From assembly GCA_947169045.1 (NCBI GenBank), contig CAMVOC010000001.1, positions 124,001 through 188,000 on the forward strand: DNA of 64,000 bases, read 5' to 3'. Origin of the DNA: an uncultured bacterium. Lineage in GTDB: Bacteria > Patescibacteriota > Gracilibacteria > Absconditabacterales > Absconditicoccaceae. The notes under the pieces are model-generated. The model was not told the origin of the DNA. It ran no database searches and worked only from the letters and a program-made list of their open reading frames with translations. A program made the translations under genes and the position numbers. Positions 44,108 to 55,183 of the stretch are shown one piece after another (the stretch's first letter is position 1; each line of letters opens with the position of its first letter).

Positions 44108-44208
44108 TAGCTAATCAAACCAATTTATATATTGCTTTCCTCCTCAAAATCCCTACACTTTACTCCACTCAAACAATTTTAACCAGTAACGCACAACCAA
44201 TACTTCAC

Positions 44209-45009
44209 ATGTCTCTCAGAATCTCCGCACTTGCCAGTTGATCAACAGGAAATGTCACATACATCGAAACTGAAACAACAAAAATCCTCCTTGATGCCTG
44301 ACTTTCAGGAAAAAAAATAGAACAAAGCCTGAATAATCTCAATAGAAAAATCGAAGAAATCAGTAATATTTTCATCACCCACGAGCATATTGATCACATC
44401 AGATCTGCAGGAATCCTCAATCGCAGATTTGGGACTAAAATCATCGGAAACGAAAAAACTCTTTCTTCAAGCGGCTTTTTTACTGCAACCAAGCGAGACA
44501 ATCCATACGGCAAAGAATTTCTCGAACCAGGAAAAGCGATGAGGGTTGGGGATATTGAAGTCAAAGCATTCAAAACATCCCATGATACCGCCTGCTCCCA
44601 ATTTTACACCTTCAAACACCAAGAAAAGAAAATTGCTTGCCTCACGGACACAGGGAATATTACTCCAGAGATAATCGAAGAAATCAAAGACTCAAACATT
44701 CTTCTCATCGAGAGTAATCACGATGTCGACATGCTCAAACATGGATCTAGACCAGAATCAAATAAACAGCGTATTCTCAGCGATCATGGGCATCTTTCCA
44801 ATGTACAATGTGCAGAATACCTCTCACAAATCATTACACCTCGCACACACACCATCATCTTAGGACATTTAAGTCACGATCACAATACGAAAGAGCTAGC
44901 CTATGAAACAATCTCTTCTCATTTGGAAAAATATCATCAAAATCTACGAAAAAATCTACATCTTTTCGTTGCAGATGCAGATGAAAATAGCGCACTTTTG
45001 GAAGCCTAA
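44209..45009 (+). CDS. MBL-fold metallohydrolase, YycJ/WalJ-like
   Basis: 266 residues. Starts in the family manner, SLRISALASGSTGNVTYIET, with a TGA-encoded first Gly of SGSTGN. Metal ligands: THEHIDHI, then SHDTACSQ, CLTDTGNI, ESNHD and GHLSHDHNT. WalJ-type enzymes are exonuclease-like MBL hydrolases linked to DNA processing and cell-wall control in Firmicutes. ATG 44209 was chosen although the frame is open to 44056. FolD follows 34 bases downstream. Confidence 0.9.
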
Positions 45010-45043
45010 AAACTACAATTTCACCCAGTAATATCATACCATC

Positions 45044-45847
45044 ATGCTCCTCCTCTGAACTCCCCTAGCTCAAGAAATTAAAAAAAAGCTGATTCTTCAG
45101 AAACCAGAAGTTTTTCCAAATCCAAATGCATACCTAGCAATTCTCCTTTTTTGAAACAATTCTGCAAGTGAAGTATACGTCAAACTCAAGCAAAAGTACG
45201 CAAACGACCTAGGAATTGAAAGCAAAATATTTAGAGACTACTCTCCTGAACTCATCCCGTCACTCAATACTGACCCCAACTGCATCTGAGTCATGATCCA
45301 ATTGCCACTACCTGACCCCCTAAAATCGCGCAAAGATGAGCTTTGTCAGAGTATTATCCCATCAAAAGATGTAGACGGACTTTGACACTCTCCCCTCGTA
45401 CTACCAGCAACCGTTAGAGGAATTTTTGAACTACGAAACTTTTACCAGTTAGGAAGCTTAAAAACGAGAAAAATTGTCGTCATTGGACAATCAAAACTTA
45501 TCGGAGAACCGCTTGCCATAGAATGCAAAAAGCAGGGAGCAGAAGTGCAAACATTCGACATCTCAAACTCCCCTGCCCAAATCGCCAATGCATGCAAAAA
45601 TGCCGAGATCATCTTTTCTTGCACAGGAGACCTACATTTTCTTACCAAAGAATTCATAAAAACAGATAAAAGTCAGATTATTATCGACGCTGGATTTTGA
45701 CATATCAACGGGAAAGCAACAGGAGACGTAGCTTTCGAAGAAGTTGAACCATACGTAAAAGCAATTACTCCCGTCCCTGGCGGAGTCTGACCTCTCACCG
45801 TAGCCAGCCTTTTTTTGAATCTTTTTGATGTACAACAGTACCAATAG
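45044..45847 (+). CDS. folD: methylenetetrahydrofolate dehydrogenase/cyclohydrolase FolD
   Basis: 267 residues, slightly shorter than usual. Catalytic Lys is in SEVYVKLKQK; IQLPLPDP, PSKDVDGLG and the C-terminal signature ITPVPGGVGPLT (one Gly TGA) are diagnostic. The NADP-binding loop is VIGQSKLIGEP. FolD interconverts methylene-, methenyl- and formyl-tetrahydrofolate, supplying one-carbon units. The first residues MLLLGTPLAQEIK match the family start. Several TGA glycines split it in the track. Its stop is 5 bases from the convergent PKD gene stop. Confidence 0.95.
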
Positions 45848-45852
45848 ATAAG

Positions 45853-48800
45853 CTATTCTTCCTCATCTTCATCAGCTTCAGCAGAGGCTTTCATTTTAGC
45901 TTTAACCGCAAAGAAGACAACAACTCCTCCCATAACGGCAATTCATCCAAAAATAATCCATAAAATAACTTTAAGTACAACTGGAAGTCAAGAACGTTCC
46001 GTATCCTCCGTAGTTACAGAAACAGCAGGAGTAACCGTTGTATCTCCATTAAGAGCAGAACATGCTTCACTGGTTAAATTATAATAATCAAGAATCTTAC
46101 AAAATTGAATAAGGAAAAAGTTATCCAAATCTGCACGCGAAATACCATTTGCCTCAGCATTCGTAGCAATAAAATTAAGAATTTCTGTCAGCCTTTCCCT
46201 TTTTTGAAGATCATCCAAAGAAGTAGCATCAGCTTCAAACTCACTAAATAACCTCGCAACTTCAGATCTAAGAGCAGCAGGAACTCCAGCCAAAATTTCA
46301 TTTTTAGCCTGATCATACTCAGTTCCTCCCATAACCGCAATAGTCTCCGAAGTAGACAAACGAGCAATAATAGAATCCAAAAGATCTTTCTGATTTTGAT
46401 CGAGCGTTACCATACTTTCTTTCAAATGCGTTTGAATCATTACCAAATTCGCAGAAGTCTGATTCTTATCCAAAAGATTTCTTCTTAACGTATCAAGCAA
46501 TACTCTTAAATCAGCATTACCATTACTAGAATCTTCAATTCCATTATACAAGGTAGAAATATCTTTATAAAGAGCTTGTGTCTCTTCATCCATAAGATTA
46601 TCTTCATACGCCTCAAAAGTTACAGAAAAGTTCTTATAAACGACTTTCCCTGCATGTTCAAAATACATTCTTCCAATAATATTATCAAACTGAGGAGTGT
46701 ATTCCTGCAAAGTAAGGGCATTACAAAGGATATCAACATCATTATCAGTCTTTCCATCATGATTACTATCTACAGAAATATCAGTATCAATAAAGCAAGT
46801 TCCCGTACCCTCATAATGAAGATAAAACAGCACACTATTATCCATCGTACTAGCCACATAAATTTCAGGATCAGCGTTGTTAAAAGAGGTCTCAGGAATA
46901 GTAATTAAATTAAGCCCTGAAGTAATTCTTCCATTAGAAACATTATTAGAAAGCTGAATAGTAAGTTCTTTTGCCACAGTAACTCCAAGATTCGACTTAA
47001 TATTCAAAGTAACTTTATGGGATCCTAACGTAGGATATTGCTGCAAAAAGGCACGATTCTGCAAAATAAGATTTCCAATCGTAGAGCCAAGAGTTGCAGA
47101 AACAGGAGCCACATGAGTCTTTAGATATTGTCTATCGCCTGCAGCACAAAGCTCTGCATCAAAACAAACTTGTCTATAAATCAAGTTTCCAATACTCAAA
47201 TCTCTAAAAATAGCAATATTTTTAATAGAATTAAAAGCCAGAATCGGTTTTACGCCCGTTTTTACAACCAGCGTATTTCCTCTCGTTTCAGAGATTCACT
47301 TATATCCTCTATAAATGACTGCAGCTTTTGGAGTATATCATTTTTCATTAGGCTCGGTATAAACATGCGTTACACGATCTTTGGTGGTAACCAAATCCCA
47401 TTCTCCATCTCCATCAAAATCGTATTGAATTGTCCTATTAGCGTAAAAATCATCACTATCTGAGGTAACTCTAGCAATAACATCAAAATTCACTTCTTCT
47501 CCCACTTCTACCGTCTGTTTATCAAATTTCAGCGTAACAATTGGAATATTTGGGTTACCATCAGTTTGAGGAAAGAGAATAGTTGGTCAATTACCAATGA
47601 TAGATTCAGACTTCTGATAAGCATTATCATCATCATAAATTGCCACTCCAAACATATATTCCCCCGCAATTCTTGGAAGAGTAAAGAAGACATATGGGAC
47701 ATTACTTGGAGTAATTCTCGTCTCAATAATCTGATTAGGATTATCTTTTGGATAATAATACCACTTAAAATACGAAATATTTCCATCTGGATCCGTTGCT
47801 CCAACTGCAGAAACCTTAACCATCAACGTACTACTTGAATCCGAAGACACATCAAGAATATTCTGCGTTGAAGTTGAATTTACCTGAAATCCAATTCAGC
47901 TTTCATTTCCATATTGAGGGAATGATAGCACAAGATTCTTCAAGGTAGGGAGTGCATTAGTCACTTTAAACCAAATCCTTAAAGTATCAAATTTCCCTAA
48001 ACTTTTATCCTCAACAGTAAGATCAATAAACTGGCAACCTATCTCATTAAACTTATGAGTAAAAGTATTTTGTTGATACAGTTCCCCCTGCTTAGGACGG
48101 AAATAAAAAGCAAGATTCGTATGCGTTCCCTGAGCATTAACCGACAACGAAGGATCAATAGTAATAGACTGATATCTATCTATGGTATAAGCAGAAGTAA
48201 CAATTGTCTCATTACCTGACTGATAAGAACAATTGGTAGAATAAGAAGGAAGATAAAATCCTTTTGAATTTTTTACTCTAAAAGCCGTAATTGGAGTATC
48301 AATCTGTCCAATAAACATTTTTTCTGAAATAGTATTGATATTTCCATCTTCATCAACTACTTGCACACTAACGTTATAAATTCCAACACTTTTATAAACA
48401 TGTTGAGTAGCACCTTCCTGCGTATAAACACTGCTACCATCTCAGAAATTCCAAGTATACCCCACGATAGGGACATTCGTACGTACTGCAAAAGAAACCG
48501 TTCTTCCTCGAGTGACTGCCCCAGGAGTAATCGTAAGTTCCGGTCTCAAGATGGATTTTACCACAATTTGCTTTTCTATTGTTGAGGTCTCACCATACAT
48601 ATCAGTAACGGTAAGCTTCACAACATGAGTTCATATCTCATCAAATTGCACAACAACTTGCTGATTATTATTTTCTGTAGACACAATTTTAGCGGCCCTT
48701 GGATTAGAAAATTCTCGCTTATATTCGAGCGCATCAAAACCATTCGTCACATCCACATCAGTCGTTCCTCCTGCATCTAAATAAAACTCTGAAGATTCAG

Positions 48801-50139
48801 TTCGTTTATTAGTTGAAGTGATAGTAAACTGAGGAGTTGGAGCACTAGAACTAACATATACTTCAGCAACATCGACATTTGATTGTCCCAATTCATCTTC
48901 CACAGTCAATCTGACCAAATACGTTCCTGGCTTAATAAATTGCCTCTTCAACGTTCTTCCTTGCACAGTATCGATTTTATCTCCATCAGAATTAAATACT
49001 TCCCAAACATACAGTTTAAGACGAGAAACTAATGAATAAGAAGCATTAGAATCAAACGTAAAAAGCGTTGATGTCGTACCAACAGCCGGTGTTTGTTTAA
49101 TAATAGCCACAGGATCAGAAACAATAATGCTGAATACCTCAGAAACGGTATTATTTTCATTATCAGTGGTAGAAAGAGTTACTTTATATTCCCCATTTCC
49201 ATTGAAAGGGACATTAATGTATCCAGGATTACCATCTCCAGCTTTAGAAAACTTAAATCCATCCGTACTAGAGATATTCCACTGATGGCTTTGAATTTTT
49301 CTTCCTCCCATCGGCATCGTAGCGGAACCATCCAAGGTTACACCTTTTTTCGCTTCTTGAGTTCAGATTTTTATAGCTTTATTACTGTCCAATTTCCTCT
49401 GATTAGCATATACAACGATATTCGCAGCTTTAGGAGACACATTCACACTCAAAGTCATCTCTCCATCAAGGATTCCTTGAGAGACATTAGAGCTTCTCAC
49501 CGTAAGATGAATCTGATAATTTCCTGCTTCCTGAAAAGTATAGTTGATAACATTTCCTATTCCCATAACTCTATCCACTCCCTTAGTATCTCTATAATAC
49601 CAAAAGAAATTTTTACTTGGAATCGTTTCCATCGAAGGATCAGTGCTACTTCTCGCATCAAAAGTAACCGTTAAAGGTGCAGGACCAGTAGTAGGATTAC
49701 GCGTAGCAGCCACTTTAACAGTATATTTACTACTAATCTGTGAAAGAATAGTACTGAGAGGTTTATAACAATTATTAATAAAAGTCTGAAATTTCAACGT
49801 ACTTCTATTAGAACTGAGATCACTAGAAAGATTAAGACACTGCTGATATACTACTTTAAAATTATATTCTTGAGGAAACGCAGGGAATAATCTTTTAAAA
49901 CTAGCATTAATTTGTGCAAAAGTTGCGGAATCTATCCTTCACAAATCCCCCATCTTCTGAGCAGCCTCAATGACTACGAAAGCTTCTTGTACCTTAGCAA
50001 AATCATCTTGAATCGCATAATTCGGATAATATTCTGCAGGAACACTTTGAGCCACAGAAACATTAGTTCATAAGCCTATAATTGAAAACAAGAGAAAAAA
50101 AGCTGACAAAGTTCTGTGAAAATATGATAACATGTTCAT
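45853..50139 (-). CDS. giant PKD-repeat surface protein with C-terminal membrane anchor
   Basis: 1428 residues. Signal peptide (AFFLLFSIIGLGTNVSVAQS), a helical N-terminal part, then at least five PKD-type Ig-like repeats (APLTVTFDARSSTD, TLDGSATMPMGG, TLFTFDSNASY, FYLDAGGTTDV, and YTWNF-G-DGSS with TGA for the hallmark Gly). Two Asp-rich calcium-type loops (FDGDGEWD, DSNHDGKTDND) follow. The C-terminus has one membrane helix (LKVILWIIFG-G-IAVMGGVVVFF) and an acidic tail (EADEDEEE). Probably an adhesin reaching to the host cell. The upstream frame lacks a TAA/TAG boundary (see findings). Confidence 0.88.
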
Positions 50140-50199
50140 AAGGAAATTATGTTTTAATAAATAAAGCCTATTAAAAGTATATCTTTTTTTACTCCAAAA

Positions 50200-50232
50200 G
50201 TCAAAAAAAGCCCTCCAAAATAGAGGACTTTT
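50200..50232 (-). terminator. intrinsic terminator upstream of the PKD gene
   Basis: On the minus strand AGTCCTC, 7-base loop, GAGGGCT then seven T. It lies between a small ORF and the PKD gene although the reading frame through it is open. Confidence 0.6.
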
Positions 50233-50277
50233 ATACAAACAAAATAATTTCCCACTCAAGACAAGAGATTCCTTGAC

Positions 50278-50553
50278 TCAAGGTAAAAGTTCTTTGAACA
50301 AGTTACGACGACCAGGGTACAAAAAAGAAAGAATTTCTCGAAGAGAAGGAGAAGAAAAAAGCAACGTAAAATTATTCTCTTTAAGACGATACAAACCACC
50401 CTTTTCTTCTTGTATAATCCGCAATTGCGGAGAATACTTCTCTAGATACTTATTAGCATCTTCAAGATTAGCAATTTTTTGAAGCTCTAGGTCTACATCT
50501 CCTGCTGGTAACAAAGAACCAGGGAATCTTGGATATAACAAACAGATAGACAT
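50278..50553 (-). CDS. small hypothetical protein with no TAA/TAG stop before the PKD gene
   Basis: 91 residues to the TGA at 50278. Mixed alpha/beta composition (GDVDLELQKIANLEDANKYL; FTLLFSSPSLREILSFLY); no family recognised. It has the best promoter in the window (TTGACT, 16, TATAAT). Read with code 25, the frame does not end at this TGA but runs on through the terminator hairpin into the PKD protein. Either UGA stops here, the mRNA ends without a stop, or the PKD protein has a 138-residue N-terminal extension. Confidence 0.5.
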   Translation of the reverse strand: MSICLLYPRFPGSLLPAGDVDLELQKIANLEDANKYLEKYSPQLRIIQEEKGGLYRLKENNFTLLFSSPSLREILSFLYPGRRNLFKELLP

Positions 50554-50586
50554 ACTACCCCCATGAACAATGACACATATAGCTAA

Positions 50587-50614
50587 ATTATACTCATTTT
50601 TTTGAAAAAGTCAA
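50587..50614 (-). promoter_or_regulatory. strong sigma70-type promoter
   Basis: Minus strand CTC-TTGACT (50609-50614), 16-base spacer, TATAAT (50587-50592), nearly the same as the FISUMP promoter. Confidence 0.75.
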
Positions 50615-50642
50615 GAGAAGCTTTCATGAAAGCTATTTAGAT

Positions 50643-52925
50643 CTACGAAAACGTAATATTTGACCTAATAGTTGAACTATTTTCATCAAAATCTCTCCTA
50701 CGTGGTTCTGAATGAGAAGAAGATTCTCTAGTCCTTCTCGGCATTCCAGATGATGTAGCATCAGCATCTTTCATAGTTAAGCTGACTTTTTCTCTTTCGA
50801 AATCAATATCAAGCACTCTGACTTTCAATTGTTGTCCGACACTTACAACTTCGATTGGATTGCTCACATAATAATTTGCCATCTGTGACTTATGAACTAA
50901 TCCATCATTATGAAGTCCAATATCTACAAATGCTCCGAAATCTGTCACATTTCTCACAACACCATCCAACTCCATCCCAATTTTCAAGTCCTTAACATCC
51001 AAAACATCAGATTTAAAGCTAGGAGGGACAATCTCTTCACGAGGATCAAGTCATGGTCTCTGCAATTCTTTCACGACATCTTCCATGGTCTCAAACCCGA
51101 TTCCGTACGTTTCTGACCACTCACGAAGCAAGGTATCATTGTAAGAAATTTTCTCTATGGGGAGCTTCAGATTTTTTTTCTTAATGCCTAAAACTTCCTC
51201 AATAAACAAATACACCTGCTTATGAATTTCGGGATGAATACCCGTCTCATCTAGTGGTTCTTTCCCTTTCTTAATCCTCAAAAATCCAATCGCCTGCTCA
51301 TAGGCTTTAGGACCAAGTCCCTTCACTTTTTTCACTTGCAGTTTGCTTTCAAAAGCACCATGTTCATCTCTGTATTGCACAATAGATTTGGCAATTTTCT
51401 CACTAAGTCCAGCGATATATTGCAATAACGTATAACTCGCCGTATTCACGTCTACTCCTACTGCATTTACCGTATCTTCTACCTTTTCATCTAGCTTTTC
51501 TTGCAACAGTTTCTGATCAACATCATGTTGATACTGCCCTACTCAAATCGCCTTAGGATCAATTTTCGTCAATTCTGCTAAAGGATCTTGCACACGATGG
51601 GCAATACTAATCGCTCCACGCACCGTTACATCCAGATGAGGATATTCCTCTTGTGCCAATTTAGAAGCCGAATATACTGAAGCTCATGCCTCAGAAGTAA
51701 TCAAATATTTCACGTTCAACTTATTATTTTTGATCACCTTCGCAATAAACTGCTCACTTTCACGGCTTGCAGTCCCATTTCCGCAAGAAATCAGGTCTAC
51801 ATGATACTTTTTAATCAATTCTACCAGTGTCGCCTCTGCCATCAAAAAATCATTCTGTGGCGGAGTGGGATAAATAACGGTATTATAGAGGAATTTTCCA
51901 GTCGGATCAACGATAGCCAATTTACAACCAGTCCTAAAAGCTGGATCAAAACCAAGCACCGTCAGTCATTGGATAGGCGGAGTAAGAAGCAGATTTTTCA
52001 TATTTTCTCCAAACACTTTAATAGCAGCCTCATCTGCTCGTCTTTTTTTATCGCTTCTAATCTCTCTCTCTAGACTTGGCAACAGCAATCTCTTGAGCCC
52101 ATCTTCTATTGCAACCTCCAAATATTCCCTAACAGTTCCCGTGTTTTTCGGGATAAAGTACTTCCATGAAAAATCAACAATCCTTCCTCGAGCCATTTGA
52201 AAATTCACAGAAATCTGCTTTTCTTTTTCTGCTCTAAAAATCGCCAAATACGCATAAGAAGGGATTTCTTTCAAAGATTTTTTATATTCTTTATAAATTT
52301 TATACACCCCATTTTCTTCGAACGTTTTCGTAGGTTTCGTCTCCAAAATTGCATTATTTTCTTCATGTTTTTTGATATCTTCCCTCAAATTTGCATGATC
52401 AGAAACCTCCTCAGCCACAATATCTTGAGCACCAGCAATAGCCTCTTGCACGCTTTTGACACTGGTTTTCGCGTCTCCTGTATCCTTCACATACTTCTCC
52501 GCTTCAGCTTCAAAAGCTTCTTTACTCATTTGAGCTTGTTTTAGCACTTGTGCCAATGGTTCAAGCCCTTTCGCTTTAGCAATGGTCGCTCTCGTATTCT
52601 TTTTTTCTTTAAATGGCCTATATAAATCCTCTACTCTTGCCAAAGTCTCAGCTTCCAAAATTTGTTTTCTTAATTCGTCAGTCATCAAGCCTTTTTCTTC
52701 GATCAATCTTATCACATCTTCCTTCCTTGCCTCCAAAGTCTTAGTGTACGTATAGACCTCATGAAAATCCCTCAATTGTTCATCCGTTGCTCCTTGCGTT
52801 AATTCCTTACGATAACGAGCAATAAACGGAATTGTATTCCCCTCATCCAATAAAGTAATAATATTCGCAATAACCTTGAGGTCCATTCACGTTTTATTAG
52901 CGACAAGTTGTTTAAGATCTAGCAT
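50643..52925 (-). CDS. tex: Tex family S1 RNA-binding transcription accessory protein
   Basis: 760 residues, the normal Tex length. N-terminal helical domain ([17 protein letters not shown]), YqgF-like RNase H fold ([19 protein letters not shown]), helix-hairpin-helix pair ([38 protein letters not shown]) and S1 domain ([24 protein letters not shown]). The C-terminus is Arg/Ser-rich. Tex binds nucleic acid and influences transcription and ribosome-linked processes. Reading TGA as Gly moves the start to 52925 ([16 protein letters not shown]). Confidence 0.95.
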
Positions 52926-52944
52926 CTAACCTTTAAAAAAAAGA

Positions 52945-52979
52945 TAAAAAAAGACTGAGCACCCAACAGCGCTTAGTCT
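52945..52979 (-). terminator. metG terminator
   Basis: Minus strand AGACTAAGC/GCTCAGTCT stem with a GC-rich loop, then TTTTTTTATC. Confidence 0.65.
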
Positions 52980-53015
52980 ACAAAAGCCAAGAAAAATTGC
53001 AAGCGATGATTTCTC

Positions 53016-54665
53016 TTAAACTTTTCTTTCATACATAATCATAGGTTCCAAATGCACAGGAAACTCCTTCATTTCAAATGCCTCAATAAATCAATTACCA
53101 ACTCCATTACGAGAACTATCAAGAGAAGAAATCTGATCATTTCCAAGAATTTTTTGCAAAACCGCGAACCCATTCACCAAAAATGGAGCAGATACCAATC
53201 ACAATTGCTTAATCACCCAAAGCAAAAACTCCAAATCTTCAATCGCCTCCTGTCTTGTAGCTTCGTCTTTATATTTTTTCCATGGCTCAACTTTAGTAAT
53301 ATATTCATTAGCCTTTTGCACAAAGCGATACCGTAACTCCAAAAGAGGCTTCGTATCAGCACTATTAAGGAATGTAGATTCTACATCACGCACAAGAGTA
53401 AGCAAATCTGGAGCTACATCAGACGAAGCTGAACTTTCTCAAGCATCAGTATCCAACATTCCTCCTCACATAAAATCCTTATACTTTTCCTGATGAAACT
53501 TTCCTTGAGTAACTCCATACTTTTTTCCTAACTGAGTTACGCGATTTACAAGATTTCCTCGACCTCAAATCAGCATTTTTTCTCGTGTCCCCTGAAATCT
53601 CTCCCAACTAAAATCTCCATCCAAACCAATAGGAACATCATAAAGCAGATAAAATACCAAAGCGTCTCTATCATATTCACGAGCTACTTGTACAGGATCG
53701 ATAACATTCCCTAAAGTTTTACTCATTCCCTGCCCATCTACCTTCAAATATCCAGTTACAAACTCTTTATTTGGCTGACGATATCCAGCACACGCAAGCA
53801 TTGCAGGCCAATACGTCGCATGAAACTTCACAATATCTTTCCCTAAAACGTGCAAAATCTCCACATCATCTGCCCAAAATTTTCCCTCTTCTCCATTACG
53901 ATAACAGACCGTAATATAATTAAACAACGCATCAAACCATACGTACGTTACCATATTTTCATCCCAAGGCAAAGGAATCCCAATCCCATTATGCTTATTC
54001 TCCCTAGAAATAGAAAAATTCTCAAGTCCAGAATGTACGAAAGCTTTTACCTCATTAAAACGATGCTCAGGTTCCACAAAATGAGGCTCATTCTGCCATA
54101 GCTGCTCAAATACTCCAGCATACTTTTTAAGATTAAAAAACCAGTTCTCCTCTGAAATTTCGTGAGGCTTAGTCAGATGATCAGGACACAATCCTTCAGG
54201 AGTTAATTCACGAGCATGTTTGAAAGCTTCACACCCCGTACAATAAAGACCCGTATAATTTCCCAAATACATATCCATATCTTCAGGCTTCAAATCCGGA
54301 TTCGCTTCCTTTTCTTTTACATTTTTCTCATGAATCTTAGCCAAAACAGCCTGTACAAAAGCATGATGATCCGCATCCGTAGTTCTGATAAAATCAGTAT
54401 TAGATATCTGCAATTCTTTCCAGATGTTTACACTTTCTTGAGCAACATAATCCAACCATTCTTTAACGGTTTTCCCTTCTGATTCAGCTTTTTCTACCAT
54501 TTTTTGTCCATTTTCATCCAATCCAGTAGAAAATTTCACTTCATACCCGAGCAATCTTTTCCAACGAGCATAAAAATCAGCAATAAACGAGCTATTTGCA
54601 TGTCCAATATGAGGCAATCCATTAGCATAATAAATAGGAGTCGTTACATAAAATTTCTTTGCCAT
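53016..54665 (-). CDS. metG: methionyl-tRNA synthetase
   Basis: 549 residues. HIGH motif PHIGHANS, zinc knuckle CTGCEAF with one Cys pair, VTYVWFDALFNYIT, and the KMSKS loop as GMSKTLGN. TGA glycines occur at KMLI-GG-RGN and further on, so the track shows only the first 385 residues. A C-terminal anticodon-binding helical domain is present; the tRNA-binding EMAP-like extension is absent. Start ATG 54665 (MAKKFYVTTPIYYANG). The enzyme charges initiator and elongator tRNA-Met. Confidence 0.96.
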
Positions 54666-54707
54666 GCAATAAGTAATGTAAAAAGAAATAAAAAACTGAA
54701 CCTCAAT

Positions 54708-54735
54708 AAAATACACATCCACACGCTTTTTTCAA
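54708..54735 (-). promoter_or_regulatory. possible metG promoter
   Basis: Minus strand TTGAAA (54730-54735), 16-base spacer, TATTTT (54708-54713). Confidence 0.4.
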
Positions 54736-54845
54736 CATATTTTTCAGCACAAAAAACATCATAAATTTACATTTTGTCTCTACACTTTTCATAAAAAATA
54801 TCAAAATCGGCTAACCAGAAGCTAGAGTATTTTTACGACATACTC

Positions 54846-54873
54846 TTGTTTTTTTATAACAACTCGATATCTT
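54846..54873 (+). promoter_or_regulatory. promoter of the structured RNA
   Basis: CTC-TTGTTT (54846-54851), 16-base spacer, TATCTT (54868-54873). It shares the CTCTTG-T-run context of the other promoters here. Confidence 0.5.
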
Positions 54874-54879
54874 ACAATC

Positions 54880-55169
54880 ACAAAATAAAATGTAAAACAA
54901 AAAGTGCATGGAAATGAAAGCGTTCTACACGTATCGTGAAGAACCGAGAAGTTGTCTATTATCTAGTATTTCGGAGGTAGTCACTTCAGCAAGAACTTAC
55001 ATTACCCAATGAGAAGCTTGCAACTTATTCACTAGGTCGTCTTTGTTTTTTATTGTGATATGGATTATCGAGAAGCTTGCGACAGTAATATTCTCTATAC
55101 TCCAGTATGGTAAGGAGGACGGATGACCTAGTGACCACCTAGGCGCGTTGTTTCAACCCGCCTTTTTTT
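54880..55169 (+). ncRNA. structured non-coding RNA of unknown family (about 290 nt)
   Basis: No ORF of note. Promoter upstream and a strong terminator at the 3' end (GGCG.GTTG/CAAC.CGCC then seven T, 55142-55169). A local hairpin GTTCT.CACG/CGTG.AGAAC lies near the 5' end, and a 12-bp helix joins CACTAGGTCGTC (from 55031) with GATGACCTAGTG (to 55133). GAGAAGCTTGC occurs twice (55010-55020 and 55070-55080). I looked for the conserved cores of RNase P RNA, tmRNA and SRP RNA and found none, so the family is open. Confidence 0.6.
55142..55169 (+). terminator. terminator of the structured RNA
   Basis: GGCG-C-GTTG, loop TTT, CAAC-C-CGCC, then TTTTTTT. Confidence 0.75.
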
Positions 55170-55183
55170 ATAATTCAGAAGAA

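Noticed and set aside
44056-44241. Upstream in-frame ATG extending the MBL hydrolase
   Set aside because: Would add 51 residues that overlap the previous gene and precede the family-typical start SLRISALASGS.
53850-54764. Several plus-strand ORFs opposite metG
   Set aside because: Shadow frames of metG rich in Ile, Phe, Arg and Ser; no domains and no promoters.
54880-55169. tmRNA, RNase P RNA or SRP RNA
   Set aside because: The conserved P4 strands of RNase P, the tRNA-like T arm of tmRNA and the GGAAGCAG/AGCAG SRP loop could not be found; left as unknown RNA.
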